Shown piece after piece: positions 45,404 through 54,209 of a stretch of 64,000 bases of DNA. This stretch comes from Williamsia sp. GTDB lineage: Bacteria > Bacteroidota > Bacteroidia > Chitinophagales > Chitinophagaceae. Within the stretch, counting starts at the first letter, position 1. Each line of letters opens with the position of its first letter. Location: the NCBI GenBank assembly GCA_015069695.1, contig JADCRZ010000022.1, forward strand, positions 50,445 to 114,444, given 5' to 3'. Below the pieces are notes generated by a model that was not told where the DNA came from, searched no databases, and was given only the letters and a program-made list of their open reading frames with translations. The position numbers and the translations under genes are program-made.

Positions 45404-45976
45404 ATGAAAGCATATTTAGAAAACTACCTGGATGAGCACAAAAAAGCCGTGGAGTCTATCCCTGTTGATGCAGTGGAAGACCTGATCCGCGATTTCAGAA
45501 GGGCATTGGAAGAAGACAGGCAGATCTTTTTGTTTGGAAACGGGGGCAGTGCTTCCAACTGTTCCCACTTTATCACCGACCTGGGTAAAAGCTCGTCTGA
45601 CAAAGCCTTCCGCCGTTTCCGCTGTCTTTCCCTGAATGAAAACCTGAGCTGGATCACGGCTATCGGCAACGATTATGCGTACGAAGACATCTACCTGCGG
45701 CAGTTGGAGAACTATGCCCGTCCGGGCGACATCGTGATGGTATTAAGTGTAAGTGGCAGCTCTCCCAATCTGGTCAAGGCGGTGGAGTGGTGCAAGCAGC
45801 AAGGTATACGCACTGTAGCCCTGTTAGGCGCTCAACGTGGAAAGCTGGCCACCCTGGCAGACAAACAGATCGTCATCGATTCCACTCACTACGGCCGCGT
45901 GGAAGATTGCCACATGCACATCTGCCACATGATATGCTATGCTTTTATAGAGAATGAGGAGCTGCAGGGCAGGTAG
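45404..45976 (+). CDS. SIS-domain phosphosugar isomerase (GmhA-like)
   Basis: The 190-residue single SIS-domain protein has the phosphate-binding motif FLFGNGGSASNCSHF (about 43-57), VLSVSGSSPNLVKAVEWC, and a C-terminal helix DCHMHICHMICYAF. These match the GmhA/DiaA group; GmhA makes D-glycero-D-manno-heptose 7-phosphate for lipopolysaccharide. Pairing with a ROK kinase in a glycosidase region could instead indicate a catabolic aldose-ketose isomerase. ATG 45404 was chosen over a start inside the ROK gene. Confidence 0.8.
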   Translation: MKAYLENYLDEHKKAVESIPVDAVEDLIRDFRRALEEDRQIFLFGNGGSASNCSHFITDLGKSSSDKAFRRFRCLSLNENLSWITAIGNDYAYEDIYLRQLENYARPGDIVMVLSVSGSSPNLVKAVEWCKQQGIRTVALLGAQRGKLATLADKQIVIDSTHYGRVEDCHMHICHMICYAFIENEELQGR

Positions 45977-46018
45977 GCCGGGTTGCTGGATGGCTGCACA
46001 TCCTGTAACCGGACAATG

Positions 46019-48349
46019 CTATTTTGCAAAGCTGCTGCAGTGATCAAAAGTGAAAGGGATGACCGCTGCGCCTTTTTTATCGATAAAGCCCCATTTCCTT
46101 TTCAGGCTTACAGCAGCAAGACCCTGGGAAAAAGCCGTGGCATACTCGTATATAAGCGGCACCACTTCTTTGCCGCTCGTGTCGATAAAACCAACCTGGC
46201 CATTCAAGGTTACTGCAGCCAGTCCTTCGTAGAAATTGCCGATAAAATCATACTGAACCGGCGTGATCTCCTGCCCGGCTTTGTTGATCAATCCATACTT
46301 CTTGTTTATGACTACCCGGGACAATCCATTTTCAAAATTACCTAGCTGGTCGTAGCGAGGCGGTATCATTTCTCTTCCTGTATGATCAATCAACCCGGCT
46401 TTGCCTTTGGTGTACACACCGGCCAGACCTGCATGGAACCCGGTGACCAGGTCGTATTTGAGCGAAATCACTTCATTTCCCTCCTTGTCCACAAAGCCGG
46501 CTTTCCCCTGCAGCATCACAGGAGCGAGGCCTTCCGAGAATGCATTTACCTGTTCATATTTGAGCGGGACCACTTCTCTGCCTGTCCTGTCCACAAACCC
46601 GTATTTATTGTAGAGCACCACGGGAGCTAAACCTTCCCTGAACTCACCTACTTTATCGTACACAGCCGGTACCAACTCACCACCTGATTTGACATCTATG
46701 ATTCCTTCTTTGAACACATAATTTATCTGGGCAGTTCCATCCTGGAAATAGAAAATGTTGTCGTAACGGAATGGCACAATTTCTTTCCCCTCCCGGTCGA
46801 TTATGCCTGCCTTTCCATTCAGAAAAACGACGGCTCTTCCATGCTGGAACCACAAGGCATTGTCGTACTGAAGCGGAATAACTTCTTTCCCTTCCTTATC
46901 AATAAATCCCGTACGATTGTTCAGCTTTACTAAAGCGCGCCCCTCATAAAACTCACTCGCCACCGTGTACCTGAAAGGGATCACAACACGTCCCTGTGCA
47001 TCAATAAAACCCCATTTTGTATCTTCTCCCCTGTCTTTTTCCGTTACGCGGGCACGTCCTTCAGAAAATGGTTCTGCCTTTTCATATACAAGTGGTACAA
47101 CTTCTTTTCCTGTTCTGTCGATGTATCCAAACTTACTCACATAGTTTTCGTAAACTGAAACAAGCGCAAGCCCATCCGGTGAGAAGGGGGAGATGCTGTT
47201 GTACTTTGCAGGCACAACTATATTGCCTCTCTTGTTGATGATCCCCTGTTTGCCCTCCAATGTAACCAGGGCCCATGCCCCGGAAGAGTCGGTTTTTGTA
47301 GTAGTTTTCTCCGGTAAGTCCGTCTCTTCTTTTGCAGTGCCGGAAAGACTGTCTTTAATCATTTTCTTTCTTGTTACCTGGGCTCCCTCTCCTGCTGTTT
47401 CTGCAGCAGTAACAGATTGCAGGGAAGCCAGTACTGCTTTTTCACTCAACTGGCAATTTTCCCGTTGAAGAAATGTTCCATCAGCCATAAAAATGAAATC
47501 CCTGTATTGAGCGAATAACGCATTTAAGCCTCTTATACTATGGCTGTAAAACCTGATCAGATAACAATCTTTGCCGTTCTGTTTCCATGCCTTTACCAGA
47601 TCGACCCTTTCCTCGGAGGGTGCTCCACTCCTGACAGGCCGGCGAGGCTTTCCGTCAAGTGCGGGAATATCTGCCGGCGTATATACAAAAGGTTTTCTTT
47701 GCAGAACGACCGAGCGGGAGCGGGTAAACAGATCTTTGTGAAACAGCAGCTTGAAGTAAGGCGGGTGCCGGGCAAGCCAGGTGCTGCCGGGGCCGGTAAA
47801 ATTTTGCATCTCCAGACTGTCCTGATACGTTTCTGCATTATTCTGTGCCAGTTGAAATAAGTTGGCAGCCGCAGTTTCCGGATCGCTTGTGAAGCTGTTG
47901 GATACTTGATTAAACAAGTGGGTTAAATTGGAATTTTCAAGCTCGGTATTATCAAGCAGATAGAGAGAATCGTGCCGGAGCAGAAATGTTTCCGGTTCCA
48001 TGCGCGTCAGCAAAATGCTGCCATCTTCCTGTATTTTCTGCGGATAGACGGTTCTGTTGAAATAAACCCTTTTCTGCATCTGCGCCAGCTTCTCAGGCTT
48101 CGTTGGTTCAGCTATCTTGCGCAGATAGAAGAAGATCGTGTCCCCTGAACGCTTTTTGTATATGAAACCGGAATCACAATCCCGGAATTTCTGAAAGCCA
48201 TTCGGAGGAAGAGGATCGTTAAGAGCAATGCTGTTTGTTGCCAGCCAATTTGCTGTTTTCAAATATTTCTCTGATTGCGACCAGACTGGACCGGCAAGAA
48301 AGACCAGGCCGCATAAGATCAACAGCGTGTGTTTACAGGAAGGTTTCAT
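46019..48349 (-). CDS. Exported WG-repeat protein
   Basis: The 776-residue protein has a signal peptide (cleavage near PVWSQ). Its first 370 residues have no recognised domain. From about residue 375 to the end there are 12 WG repeats of roughly 33 residues, with the pattern GxIDxxGxEVVPLxYDxxxxFxEGLAxV. WG repeats form beta-hairpin propeller-like arrays found in exported bacterial proteins and are presumed binding modules; no enzymatic role is known. The C-terminal repeat ends the protein, so no sorting domain is present and it is probably periplasmic. Convergent with the SIS gene. Confidence 0.85.
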   Translation of the reverse strand: MKPSCKHTLLILCGLVFLAGPVWSQSEKYLKTANWLATNSIALNDPLPPNGFQKFRDCDSGFIYKKRSGDTIFFYLRKIAEPTKPEKLAQMQKRVYFNRTVYPQKIQEDGSILLTRMEPETFLLRHDSLYLLDNTELENSNLTHLFNQVSNSFTSDPETAAANLFQLAQNNAETYQDSLEMQNFTGPGSTWLARHPPYFKLLFHKDLFTRSRSVVLQRKPFVYTPADIPALDGKPRRPVRSGAPSEERVDLVKAWKQNGKDCYLIRFYSHSIRGLNALFAQYRDFIFMADGTFLQRENCQLSEKAVLASLQSVTAAETAGEGAQVTRKKMIKDSLSGTAKEETDLPEKTTTKTDSSGAWALVTLEGKQGIINKRGNIVVPAKYNSISPFSPDGLALVSVYENYVSKFGYIDRTGKEVVPLVYEKAEPFSEGRARVTEKDRGEDTKWGFIDAQGRVVIPFRYTVASEFYEGRALVKLNNRTGFIDKEGKEVIPLQYDNALWFQHGRAVVFLNGKAGIIDREGKEIVPFRYDNIFYFQDGTAQINYVFKEGIIDVKSGGELVPAVYDKVGEFREGLAPVVLYNKYGFVDRTGREVVPLKYEQVNAFSEGLAPVMLQGKAGFVDKEGNEVISLKYDLVTGFHAGLAGVYTKGKAGLIDHTGREMIPPRYDQLGNFENGLSRVVINKKYGLINKAGQEITPVQYDFIGNFYEGLAAVTLNGQVGFIDTSGKEVVPLIYEYATAFSQGLAAVSLKRKWGFIDKKGAAVIPFTFDHCSSFAK

Positions 48350-48504
48350 AATGGGAGGTTTGTGATGTTTTTGCCTGCGATTGTTGCCATGCTATCTGGC
48401 CGGTCGCAATTTTCCTGAGATAGTGCTTGCCCCCGGCCAGGTCGTTGATATGACGCAGCAGGTATCAGGTTGATGTACCGATACCTCCGTTGGCAGTGAA
48501 CTTG

Positions 48505-49308
48505 CTATCCCTCAGGCTGCACAAGCTTGGCAGAAACAGGGCTTTGTCTCGCTGTCATCAGGTCCGTAATGCTTTTAGCCGCCTGGGTAAACTCTGAAGG
48601 GATCATCAAAACGGTTGTGGTATTGTTGTCTATGCCTATTTCTGAAAGCATCTGCATGCGCCGGAGTTCGAGTGCAATGGGACTTCCTTCCATCTGTTTG
48701 GCACCTTGCGTAAGCTTGACCGAAGCCTCCAACTCTGCTTCTGCTTTGATGAGGCGGGCCCTTTTTTCGCGGATGGCTTCCGCTTCGCGCGCCATGGCCC
48801 TTTGCATGGACTCCGGAATTTCCACGTCTTTCATTTCCACCATCTCAATCTTGATACCCCAGGGTTCCGTAGCAGCATCCACCATCTTCTGCAGGGTGCT
48901 GTTGATCTGCTCCCGCTCTTTCAGCACCTCATCCAGAATATGCTGCCCGATGATGTTGCGCAGCGAGGTCACGGAAAACTGGTATACTGCCTGGTTGTAG
49001 TTGGCCACTTTGATGATCGCCCGCTCCGGATCAATGACGCGGAACCAAAGCACTGCATTTACTTTGATGGTAACACTGTCTTTGGTAATGGTTTCCTGCC
49101 GTTCAAGATCCACTGTTTTTGTCCGCATGTCAATGGTTTGCTGCCATTCGATAAAAGGAATGATCCAGTAAAGACCCGGACCTTTAATGGCTTGAAATCT
49201 GCCCAGGCGAAATACAATGGCCCTTTGGTATTCCTGTGCGATCCGTAGGGATAGACCAAGGAGCAGGACAAGGATGATAAGAAACACAGGGATGATAAAC
49301 ATATACAT
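48505..49308 (-). CDS. Slipin/stomatin-like SPFH-domain membrane protein
   Basis: The 267-residue protein has one N-terminal membrane segment (about 3-22). The SPFH/band 7 domain contains EYQRAIVFRLGRFQAIKGPG, TVDLERQETITKDSVTIKVN and LREREQ-type LKEREQINSTLQKM. A coiled coil (EAEAIREKRARLIKAEAELE) follows. These proteins oligomerise in lipid microdomains. The usual NfeD-type membrane protease partner is not adjacent. ATG 49308 (or 49302) starts the membrane segment; an earlier frame adds 52 unrelated residues. Confidence 0.9.
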   Translation of the reverse strand: MYMFIIPVFLIILVLLLGLSLRIAQEYQRAIVFRLGRFQAIKGPGLYWIIPFIEWQQTIDMRTKTVDLERQETITKDSVTIKVNAVLWFRVIDPERAIIKVANYNQAVYQFSVTSLRNIIGQHILDEVLKEREQINSTLQKMVDAATEPWGIKIEMVEMKDVEIPESMQRAMAREAEAIREKRARLIKAEAELEASVKLTQGAKQMEGSPIALELRRMQMLSEIGIDNNTTTVLMIPSEFTQAAKSITDLMTARQSPVSAKLVQPEG

Positions 49309-49488
49309 CGTGTTTAGCTTTATTGTAGAATTTTCAATTTGGCTTTCTATAGAGGCGGCATAAAGAGAATTGTATGGGAGAGAAGGGTAGGAGCGCCGCT
49401 TTATAGGCAAAGGTACTGTCGCGAAAACAGGTGGTACAGCAACAGGGAAAGCCGGAAATAACAAATCGGTAGCATGCCGGGTTGTTCC

Positions 49489-49531
49489 GGATAGAAAATT
49501 TGCTTTCTTCCGGAAAGCAAATTTTCTATCC
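49489..49531. repeat. Perfect 19-bp inverted repeat
   Basis: GGATAGAAAATTTGCTTTC (49489-49507) and its exact complement (49513-49531) are separated by five bases. The structure lies 22 bp beyond the stop of the minus-strand Gfo/Idh gene and upstream of the slipin gene. No T-tract follows on either strand, although the stem itself contains A4T3/T4A3 runs. It might act as a bidirectional 3' stabiliser, or be a small mobile or intergenic repeat. Confidence 0.85.
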
Positions 49532-49552
49532 TGTTACAGATGCGCAGGCCCG

Positions 49553-50920
49553 CTAGACACGCGTGGGGTCAGGGTGTTGCCAGGGTGCGCGGTAAGCGCG
49601 CTGAAGCAGGCGGGTAGCTTCCGGATCGTCCTTGATCTGGCGCAGCTGTGGGTCGTATACAAGCGGCCGGCCTACTTTGAGCGATAAATTGGCCATGATG
49701 CAGCTTGCTGTTGAGATATGTCCTTGTTCTATATCGGCTACCGGCCGGCCTCCTTTTTCAATCGCGCTTAAGAAATCAAGCATATGGAGCCTGGTAGCAG
49801 GCGCTGCATTGAGTTCAATGGCCGGCTCTTTCAGGTCTTCCGGATATTTTTCCTTTTCATACACGACGTCTTTGTGAATGGGCGTACCTTTTTCCTGCGG
49901 AATAAAATCATATTGCATGGTACTGGCTTTTAGCGTGCCCTTCTCACCGTAAAGTGTAAACGCCCAGGGATAGTCGGGGTCAGCCGGGGTGCCCCATGTG
50001 CGGTGCTGCCAAACACAGTCCAGTTCGTCGTATTCAAATACAGCCCATTGGCTGTCAGGGATATTTGATTTGCCTTCCTTGTCCATGTAGATGCCTCCCC
50101 TCGACTCGATCTTTTTGGGCCATCCCAGTCCGAGCATCCAGCGCACCGCATCAAACATGTGCACGCACATATCGCCCATGATGCCATTGCCGTATTCCAT
50201 AAACGTACGCCACCACCGCACATGCGGCATGCCATCAAAAGGACGCAGGGGAGCGGGGCCTGTCCACATCTCGTAATCAAAAAAATCCGGCACCGGCACT
50301 ACCGGTGGATTGCCATTGTTGCGCATGTGATAGTAGCAGCACATTTCTGCATGCGATACTTTGCCGAGCAGTCCCTTGTCTACAATGTTTATTTTGGCGT
50401 CTATCAGGTGTGGTGTGCTCCGGCGTTGGGTGCCTACCTGCACTACCCGGTTGTATTTGCGCGCGGCAGCCACCATGGCTTCTCCCTCTATCACGTCAAC
50501 GCTGATGGGTTTTTGTACGTATACATGTGCGCCGGACTTGATGGCTTCAATGGCGGTGAGCGCATGCCAGTGGTCGGGTGTTCCGATAAGTACAATCTCC
50601 GGCCGGTTCTCAGACAGCATTTCCCGGTAGTCGCCGTAAAGCCGGGGTTGTTTGCCTCCATTCTGGCGTTCGCTTACCATCTTGGCTGCTTGTTCCAATT
50701 GGTGTTTGTCTACATCACAAAGTGCCACCACCTCTACATCGGCTACCTGCATCAACCGGAACAAATCACTCTTCCCGTACCATCCTGTTCCGATCAGGGC
50801 AACACGCCATGTTCTGGCGGAATGGGGAAAGCCTTTTAATCCGGCCGGGAGGGCTGCCAGGGCCAGGGCTGCTGAACTGCCTTGAAGAAACCTGCGGCGA
50901 TGTAAGAGGGAGTTGCTCAT
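49553..50920 (-). CDS. Tat-exported Gfo/Idh/MocA-family oxidoreductase
   Basis: The 455-residue protein has a twin-arginine signal (RRRFLQGSSAALALAALPAG, residues 8-27). The NAD(P)-binding Rossmann motif is ALIGTGWYGKSD. The family motif EKP reads YVQKPISVD, that is, QKP, so the usual Glu before the catalytic Lys is replaced. The C-terminal alpha/beta domain includes GIMGDMCVHMFDAVRWM. It is a periplasmic sugar or inositol dehydrogenase/glycosidase-type enzyme; the substrate is unknown. Probably co-transcribed with the upstream GH31 gene (43 bp). Confidence 0.88.
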   Translation of the reverse strand: MSNSLLHRRRFLQGSSAALALAALPAGLKGFPHSARTWRVALIGTGWYGKSDLFRLMQVADVEVVALCDVDKHQLEQAAKMVSERQNGGKQPRLYGDYREMLSENRPEIVLIGTPDHWHALTAIEAIKSGAHVYVQKPISVDVIEGEAMVAAARKYNRVVQVGTQRRSTPHLIDAKINIVDKGLLGKVSHAEMCCYYHMRNNGNPPVVPVPDFFDYEMWTGPAPLRPFDGMPHVRWWRTFMEYGNGIMGDMCVHMFDAVRWMLGLGWPKKIESRGGIYMDKEGKSNIPDSQWAVFEYDELDCVWQHRTWGTPADPDYPWAFTLYGEKGTLKASTMQYDFIPQEKGTPIHKDVVYEKEKYPEDLKEPAIELNAAPATRLHMLDFLSAIEKGGRPVADIEQGHISTASCIMANLSLKVGRPLVYDPQLRQIKDDPEATRLLQRAYRAPWQHPDPTRV

Positions 50921-50963
50921 AGAAAGCCTTGTTTATTTAAAACATTGGAAACTTAAATGTACT

Positions 50964-53105
50964 TCATTCGTTTGTAACCACGTGCCAGTTGCTGATTTCG
51001 TATAGTTTCTTTGCCAACTTTCCTTCTTTTGTTACAGCGCCTTTTTGGCCGTTCCAGGAAAGTTCTATCCAGTTGTACCCACCCCGGATAAAATCATTGT
51101 TGTAGCTATCATCTTCAAAAAGACGCACGGCTCCGGATGGTTTGCCATATATGTTGCAGCTAACCTGAAAAACTGTTTGCGGTGTTATGTAAGATAACGG
51201 TTTTGCCAGCGGAAGAATGGTATTGTCTTTCACAAACAGCGGCACCTGGTCCAGGGACATGGTAATGGTATAGGTCTTTCCTCCCTCATACTTTTTGTTT
51301 GTGTTGAAATCGTACCATGCTCCCGCAGGAAAATAAATAGTTCGGGTAGAAGCGCTGTCGATAAAGGGAGCACACAAGAGACTTTCGCCCATCATGTATT
51401 CGTCGTCGATCTTCCACACATTTTTATCGGCAGGATAATCCATCACCAGGGGCCGGAAGGGTGGAACACCATCAAAATGATAACGTGCAAAAGCGGCATA
51501 CAAATAAGGCAACAGGCTCATGCGCAGGTTGATCAGCGCCCTGGCCTGGCCTTCCAGTTCTTTGTGGTTGGGCAGCAGCTCGCGCTTTTCGTTCTTCGCA
51601 ACATTGTATTGCAGCCAGGGCGGAAGGTCCAGGTACCAGCCATTGACCACCATGTGCGCCGACAAGGCACTGGTTTGCAGGCGGCGGATCAGATCGGCAT
51701 CGTTGGCTGTTTCCCTTACCTCCGGCGACCAGTTAAGACCTGCAAATCCGGCGTTCACGATCATGCGTACAAAATCAGCATGGCTATACATATCCGAGTA
51801 CAGGGCCACGGGATTGGGAGCGGCAAATAAATAAGAAGAACGGACATCAAAAAAAGTGCGGAGCCCTCTTTTCCGGTACAGGTTGATCATCGATGTATTG
51901 TACAGCTGGCCAAAGAGCTGCCGCATCTGCACACCATCCAGTCCGGACGGAAAGCGCGCAATATCCGGGAAGCTCCATTCTCTTTGTGCCAGCTCAAAAT
52001 TCGCCCCGTCCGATTCATCCAGCTTAAACCCGGCGATGCCCTTTTTCACAAACTGTTCATCATGGTATGTGCCAAAAATTCTTTGTGCGCCGGGGGTAAT
52101 GAAATCAGGCACGGCACCCGACCATACCGTGTAATTGCCCGCATACCGGGCAATGCTGTCGAATATAGGTGAGCTGGGATGGGTATATGCATGCTCCCAG
52201 AGGTTTACCTTAAAGCCCTGGTCCTGCATGCTTTTCACGAACCGCTCGGGATCCGGGAAATTCTTTTTGTTCCATACAAATGAGCAGGGGTAGGAAGTGG
52301 TTTGCCATCCCGGTTCCAGTCCCAGCCCGTCACAGGGAATCCCGTTTGTTCTGAAGTAGCTGGTCAAGTCTGAAACCTGTTGTTCGTTGAACGTTGCTTT
52401 GGCGCGGTACATAAAACCCAGCGACCAAAGGGGTGGGAGGGCGCCGCCGCCTGAAAACAGGTTATACCGTTGCATCACCTCCTTCATACCGGGACCGGCA
52501 AATACATATAGTTCCATGCCTTCTGTGCCTTGCACAAGGATATTTACTTCATCAGAAGGCGTATACTTTTTGCCATACAGCTCCACGGTGTTCAGGGCTA
52601 TCTTCTGGCCGTCCTGGCCTGCTTGTCCCTTTGCTACACGCTCATCCAGCTTGCCCTTTGAGGCCATGTAAAATGTGGTGTAGCGCGAAGTGTTTACCAG
52701 CACACCATAGCCTTTGGAAGAAATGTAGAAGGGCATGGATGCATGCCCGAAACCCACATTGCCGGCGATCCAGCTGTTGATCCGGATCTCGCGCCGCATG
52801 CCTCTTTGCTCAAAAGAGTTGACCTGCATGCCAAAACCATAAAAGCGCTCTGTACTGTCTACCTTTATTTCCGCCAGCACGCCACCACCCATTTTCTGAA
52901 ACCGGATGTTGCTGAGGTCCGGCGGAGAGGCAGGGTCTGGCAGCCTGCGCAGGCCTTCCAGCAGGGGGGCTTCTTTAAAAGTGGTAGGAAGCAGGTTCTC
53001 CGGTTTTCCCCAGGTAATCTTCCAGATGCCGGGTGCGACTGCTTCTGGTGATTGCGCGTGTGCATACCGGGTGAAAAAGACAAGCAAAAAAAGGATTTTT
53101 CTCAT
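50964..53105 (-). CDS. Exported GH31 glycosidase
   Basis: The 713-residue protein has a signal peptide (MRKILFLLVFFTRYAHA). An N-terminal beta-sandwich contains STERFYGFGMQVNSFEQRG. A (beta/alpha)8 barrel has the nucleophile D363 in GFKLDESDGA, and WSPEVR, where GH31 enzymes carry the conserved Arg. A C-terminal domain ends with RLFEDDSYNNDFIRGGY. GH31 members cleave alpha-glucosides or alpha-xylosides; the specificity is not decidable here. It is upstream of the Gfo/Idh gene, and a join of hydrolysis and sugar oxidation in the periplasm is plausible. Confidence 0.9.
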   Translation of the reverse strand: MRKILFLLVFFTRYAHAQSPEAVAPGIWKITWGKPENLLPTTFKEAPLLEGLRRLPDPASPPDLSNIRFQKMGGGVLAEIKVDSTERFYGFGMQVNSFEQRGMRREIRINSWIAGNVGFGHASMPFYISSKGYGVLVNTSRYTTFYMASKGKLDERVAKGQAGQDGQKIALNTVELYGKKYTPSDEVNILVQGTEGMELYVFAGPGMKEVMQRYNLFSGGGALPPLWSLGFMYRAKATFNEQQVSDLTSYFRTNGIPCDGLGLEPGWQTTSYPCSFVWNKKNFPDPERFVKSMQDQGFKVNLWEHAYTHPSSPIFDSIARYAGNYTVWSGAVPDFITPGAQRIFGTYHDEQFVKKGIAGFKLDESDGANFELAQREWSFPDIARFPSGLDGVQMRQLFGQLYNTSMINLYRKRGLRTFFDVRSSYLFAAPNPVALYSDMYSHADFVRMIVNAGFAGLNWSPEVRETANDADLIRRLQTSALSAHMVVNGWYLDLPPWLQYNVAKNEKRELLPNHKELEGQARALINLRMSLLPYLYAAFARYHFDGVPPFRPLVMDYPADKNVWKIDDEYMMGESLLCAPFIDSASTRTIYFPAGAWYDFNTNKKYEGGKTYTITMSLDQVPLFVKDNTILPLAKPLSYITPQTVFQVSCNIYGKPSGAVRLFEDDSYNNDFIRGGYNWIELSWNGQKGAVTKEGKLAKKLYEISNWHVVTNE

Positions 53106-53295
53106 TGGTTGGCATTGACGGTTTGTTTACTTTCAATCGTTGTAACCGGAGCGGGCTTGTGGTCAACAATTTAGTGCAATTTGGGCTTAGGAAAGATTTT
53201 GCTTTTGAAATCCTTGTGATCAAAAGATGGCAAATCTGAACCGGTCGGTTGAGCTTTGCATACCCCTATCTTTATAAACTTGTAAACGCTGTTGC

Positions 53296-54204
53296 ATGAA
53301 AAAAACATTGCTTGTTGTATGGTGCTTTCAGCTTCATTGCTTGTTGGTTGCACAGGATGAAATCCCTCTCTACAAGGGCAAAATACTGCTGTCAAAACCG
53401 GTTGCCAACCGGGAAACCAGCGTGCCGGGAGCCGATGGCAATCCCCGCATCCGGAAAGTTTCCGAGCCTACGCTGACTGTTTTTCTTCCGCCCAAAGAGA
53501 AGGGCAATGGTACGGGTGTGATCATCTGTCCGGGTGGTGGTTATGTGCACCTGGCGATCGTTCATGAAGGATACGATGTTGCAAAGCTGTTGAATGATTG
53601 GGGCGTGGCTGCGTTTGTGTTGAAATACCGCCTGCCTGATGACAGCACAATGGAACAAAAAGAGATCGGTCCGTTGCAGGATGCACAGCGTGCCATCCAA
53701 CTGGTGCGATCCAATGCAAAGCAGTAGAGTATAGATCCTGCTAAAGTAGGCATCATGGGCTTTTCTGCCGGCGGACACCTGGCCGCTACCCTGGGTACGC
53801 ATTTTAAAAAAGCCCTGATTCCAAACAAACCCGCCATCAACCTGCGTCCTGATTTTATGGTACTGGGTTACCCGGTTGTTACTGTGCCGGATAGCCTTTC
53901 CCGCGTGGACAGGATGCTGTTGGGACCAGCCGCATCATCCAAAAAAATAAAGCAATATCTGGAAGGGTTTGCTGTAACCGCGCAAACGCCGCCCACATTC
54001 TTTGTGCATGCCAAGGATGATAAAACAGTGGACGTACGGTACAGCACAACCTTTTACGAGAAGCTGCAAAAAATCGGCGTGCCCACCGAGATCTACCTGT
54101 ATGATCAGGGAGGGCATGGCTTTGGCCTGAACAACAAGACGAGTGATAAAAAGTGGACAGGCCGGTTACAGGCTTGGATGAAGAAACAGCATTTGCTGGA
54201 TTAG
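53296..54204 (+). pseudogene. Exported alpha/beta-hydrolase (acetyl-xylan-esterase-like), interrupted by an in-frame amber codon
   Basis: One continuous frame encodes a 302-residue hydrolase with a signal peptide (to about VAQ, residue 20). The oxyanion strand is IICPGGGYVHLA, the nucleophile elbow MGFSAGGHLA, the Asp region HAKDDKTVD and the His GGHGFGL. A single TAG at 53725-53727, after SNAKQ and before SIDPAKVGIMG, stops translation at residue 143 and separates the oxyanion strand from the nucleophile. The codon most likely was TGG (Trp), expected at this position in the family. No frameshift is needed. An ATG at 53755 could restart a fragment of 149 residues lacking the N-terminal strands. 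Inactivation, assembly error or readthrough are all possible. Confidence 0.85.
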
Positions 54205-54209
54205 TCTGT

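Noticed and set aside
46019..47300. Tandem DNA repeat or CRISPR-like array within the WG gene
   Set aside because: The periodicity is at protein level (33 residues) with diverged codons; there are no identical direct repeats with unique spacers.
48461..48485. Hairpin GGTATC/GATACC after the slipin gene
   Set aside because: Only six base pairs with a 13-base loop and no T-tract; too weak to call a terminator.
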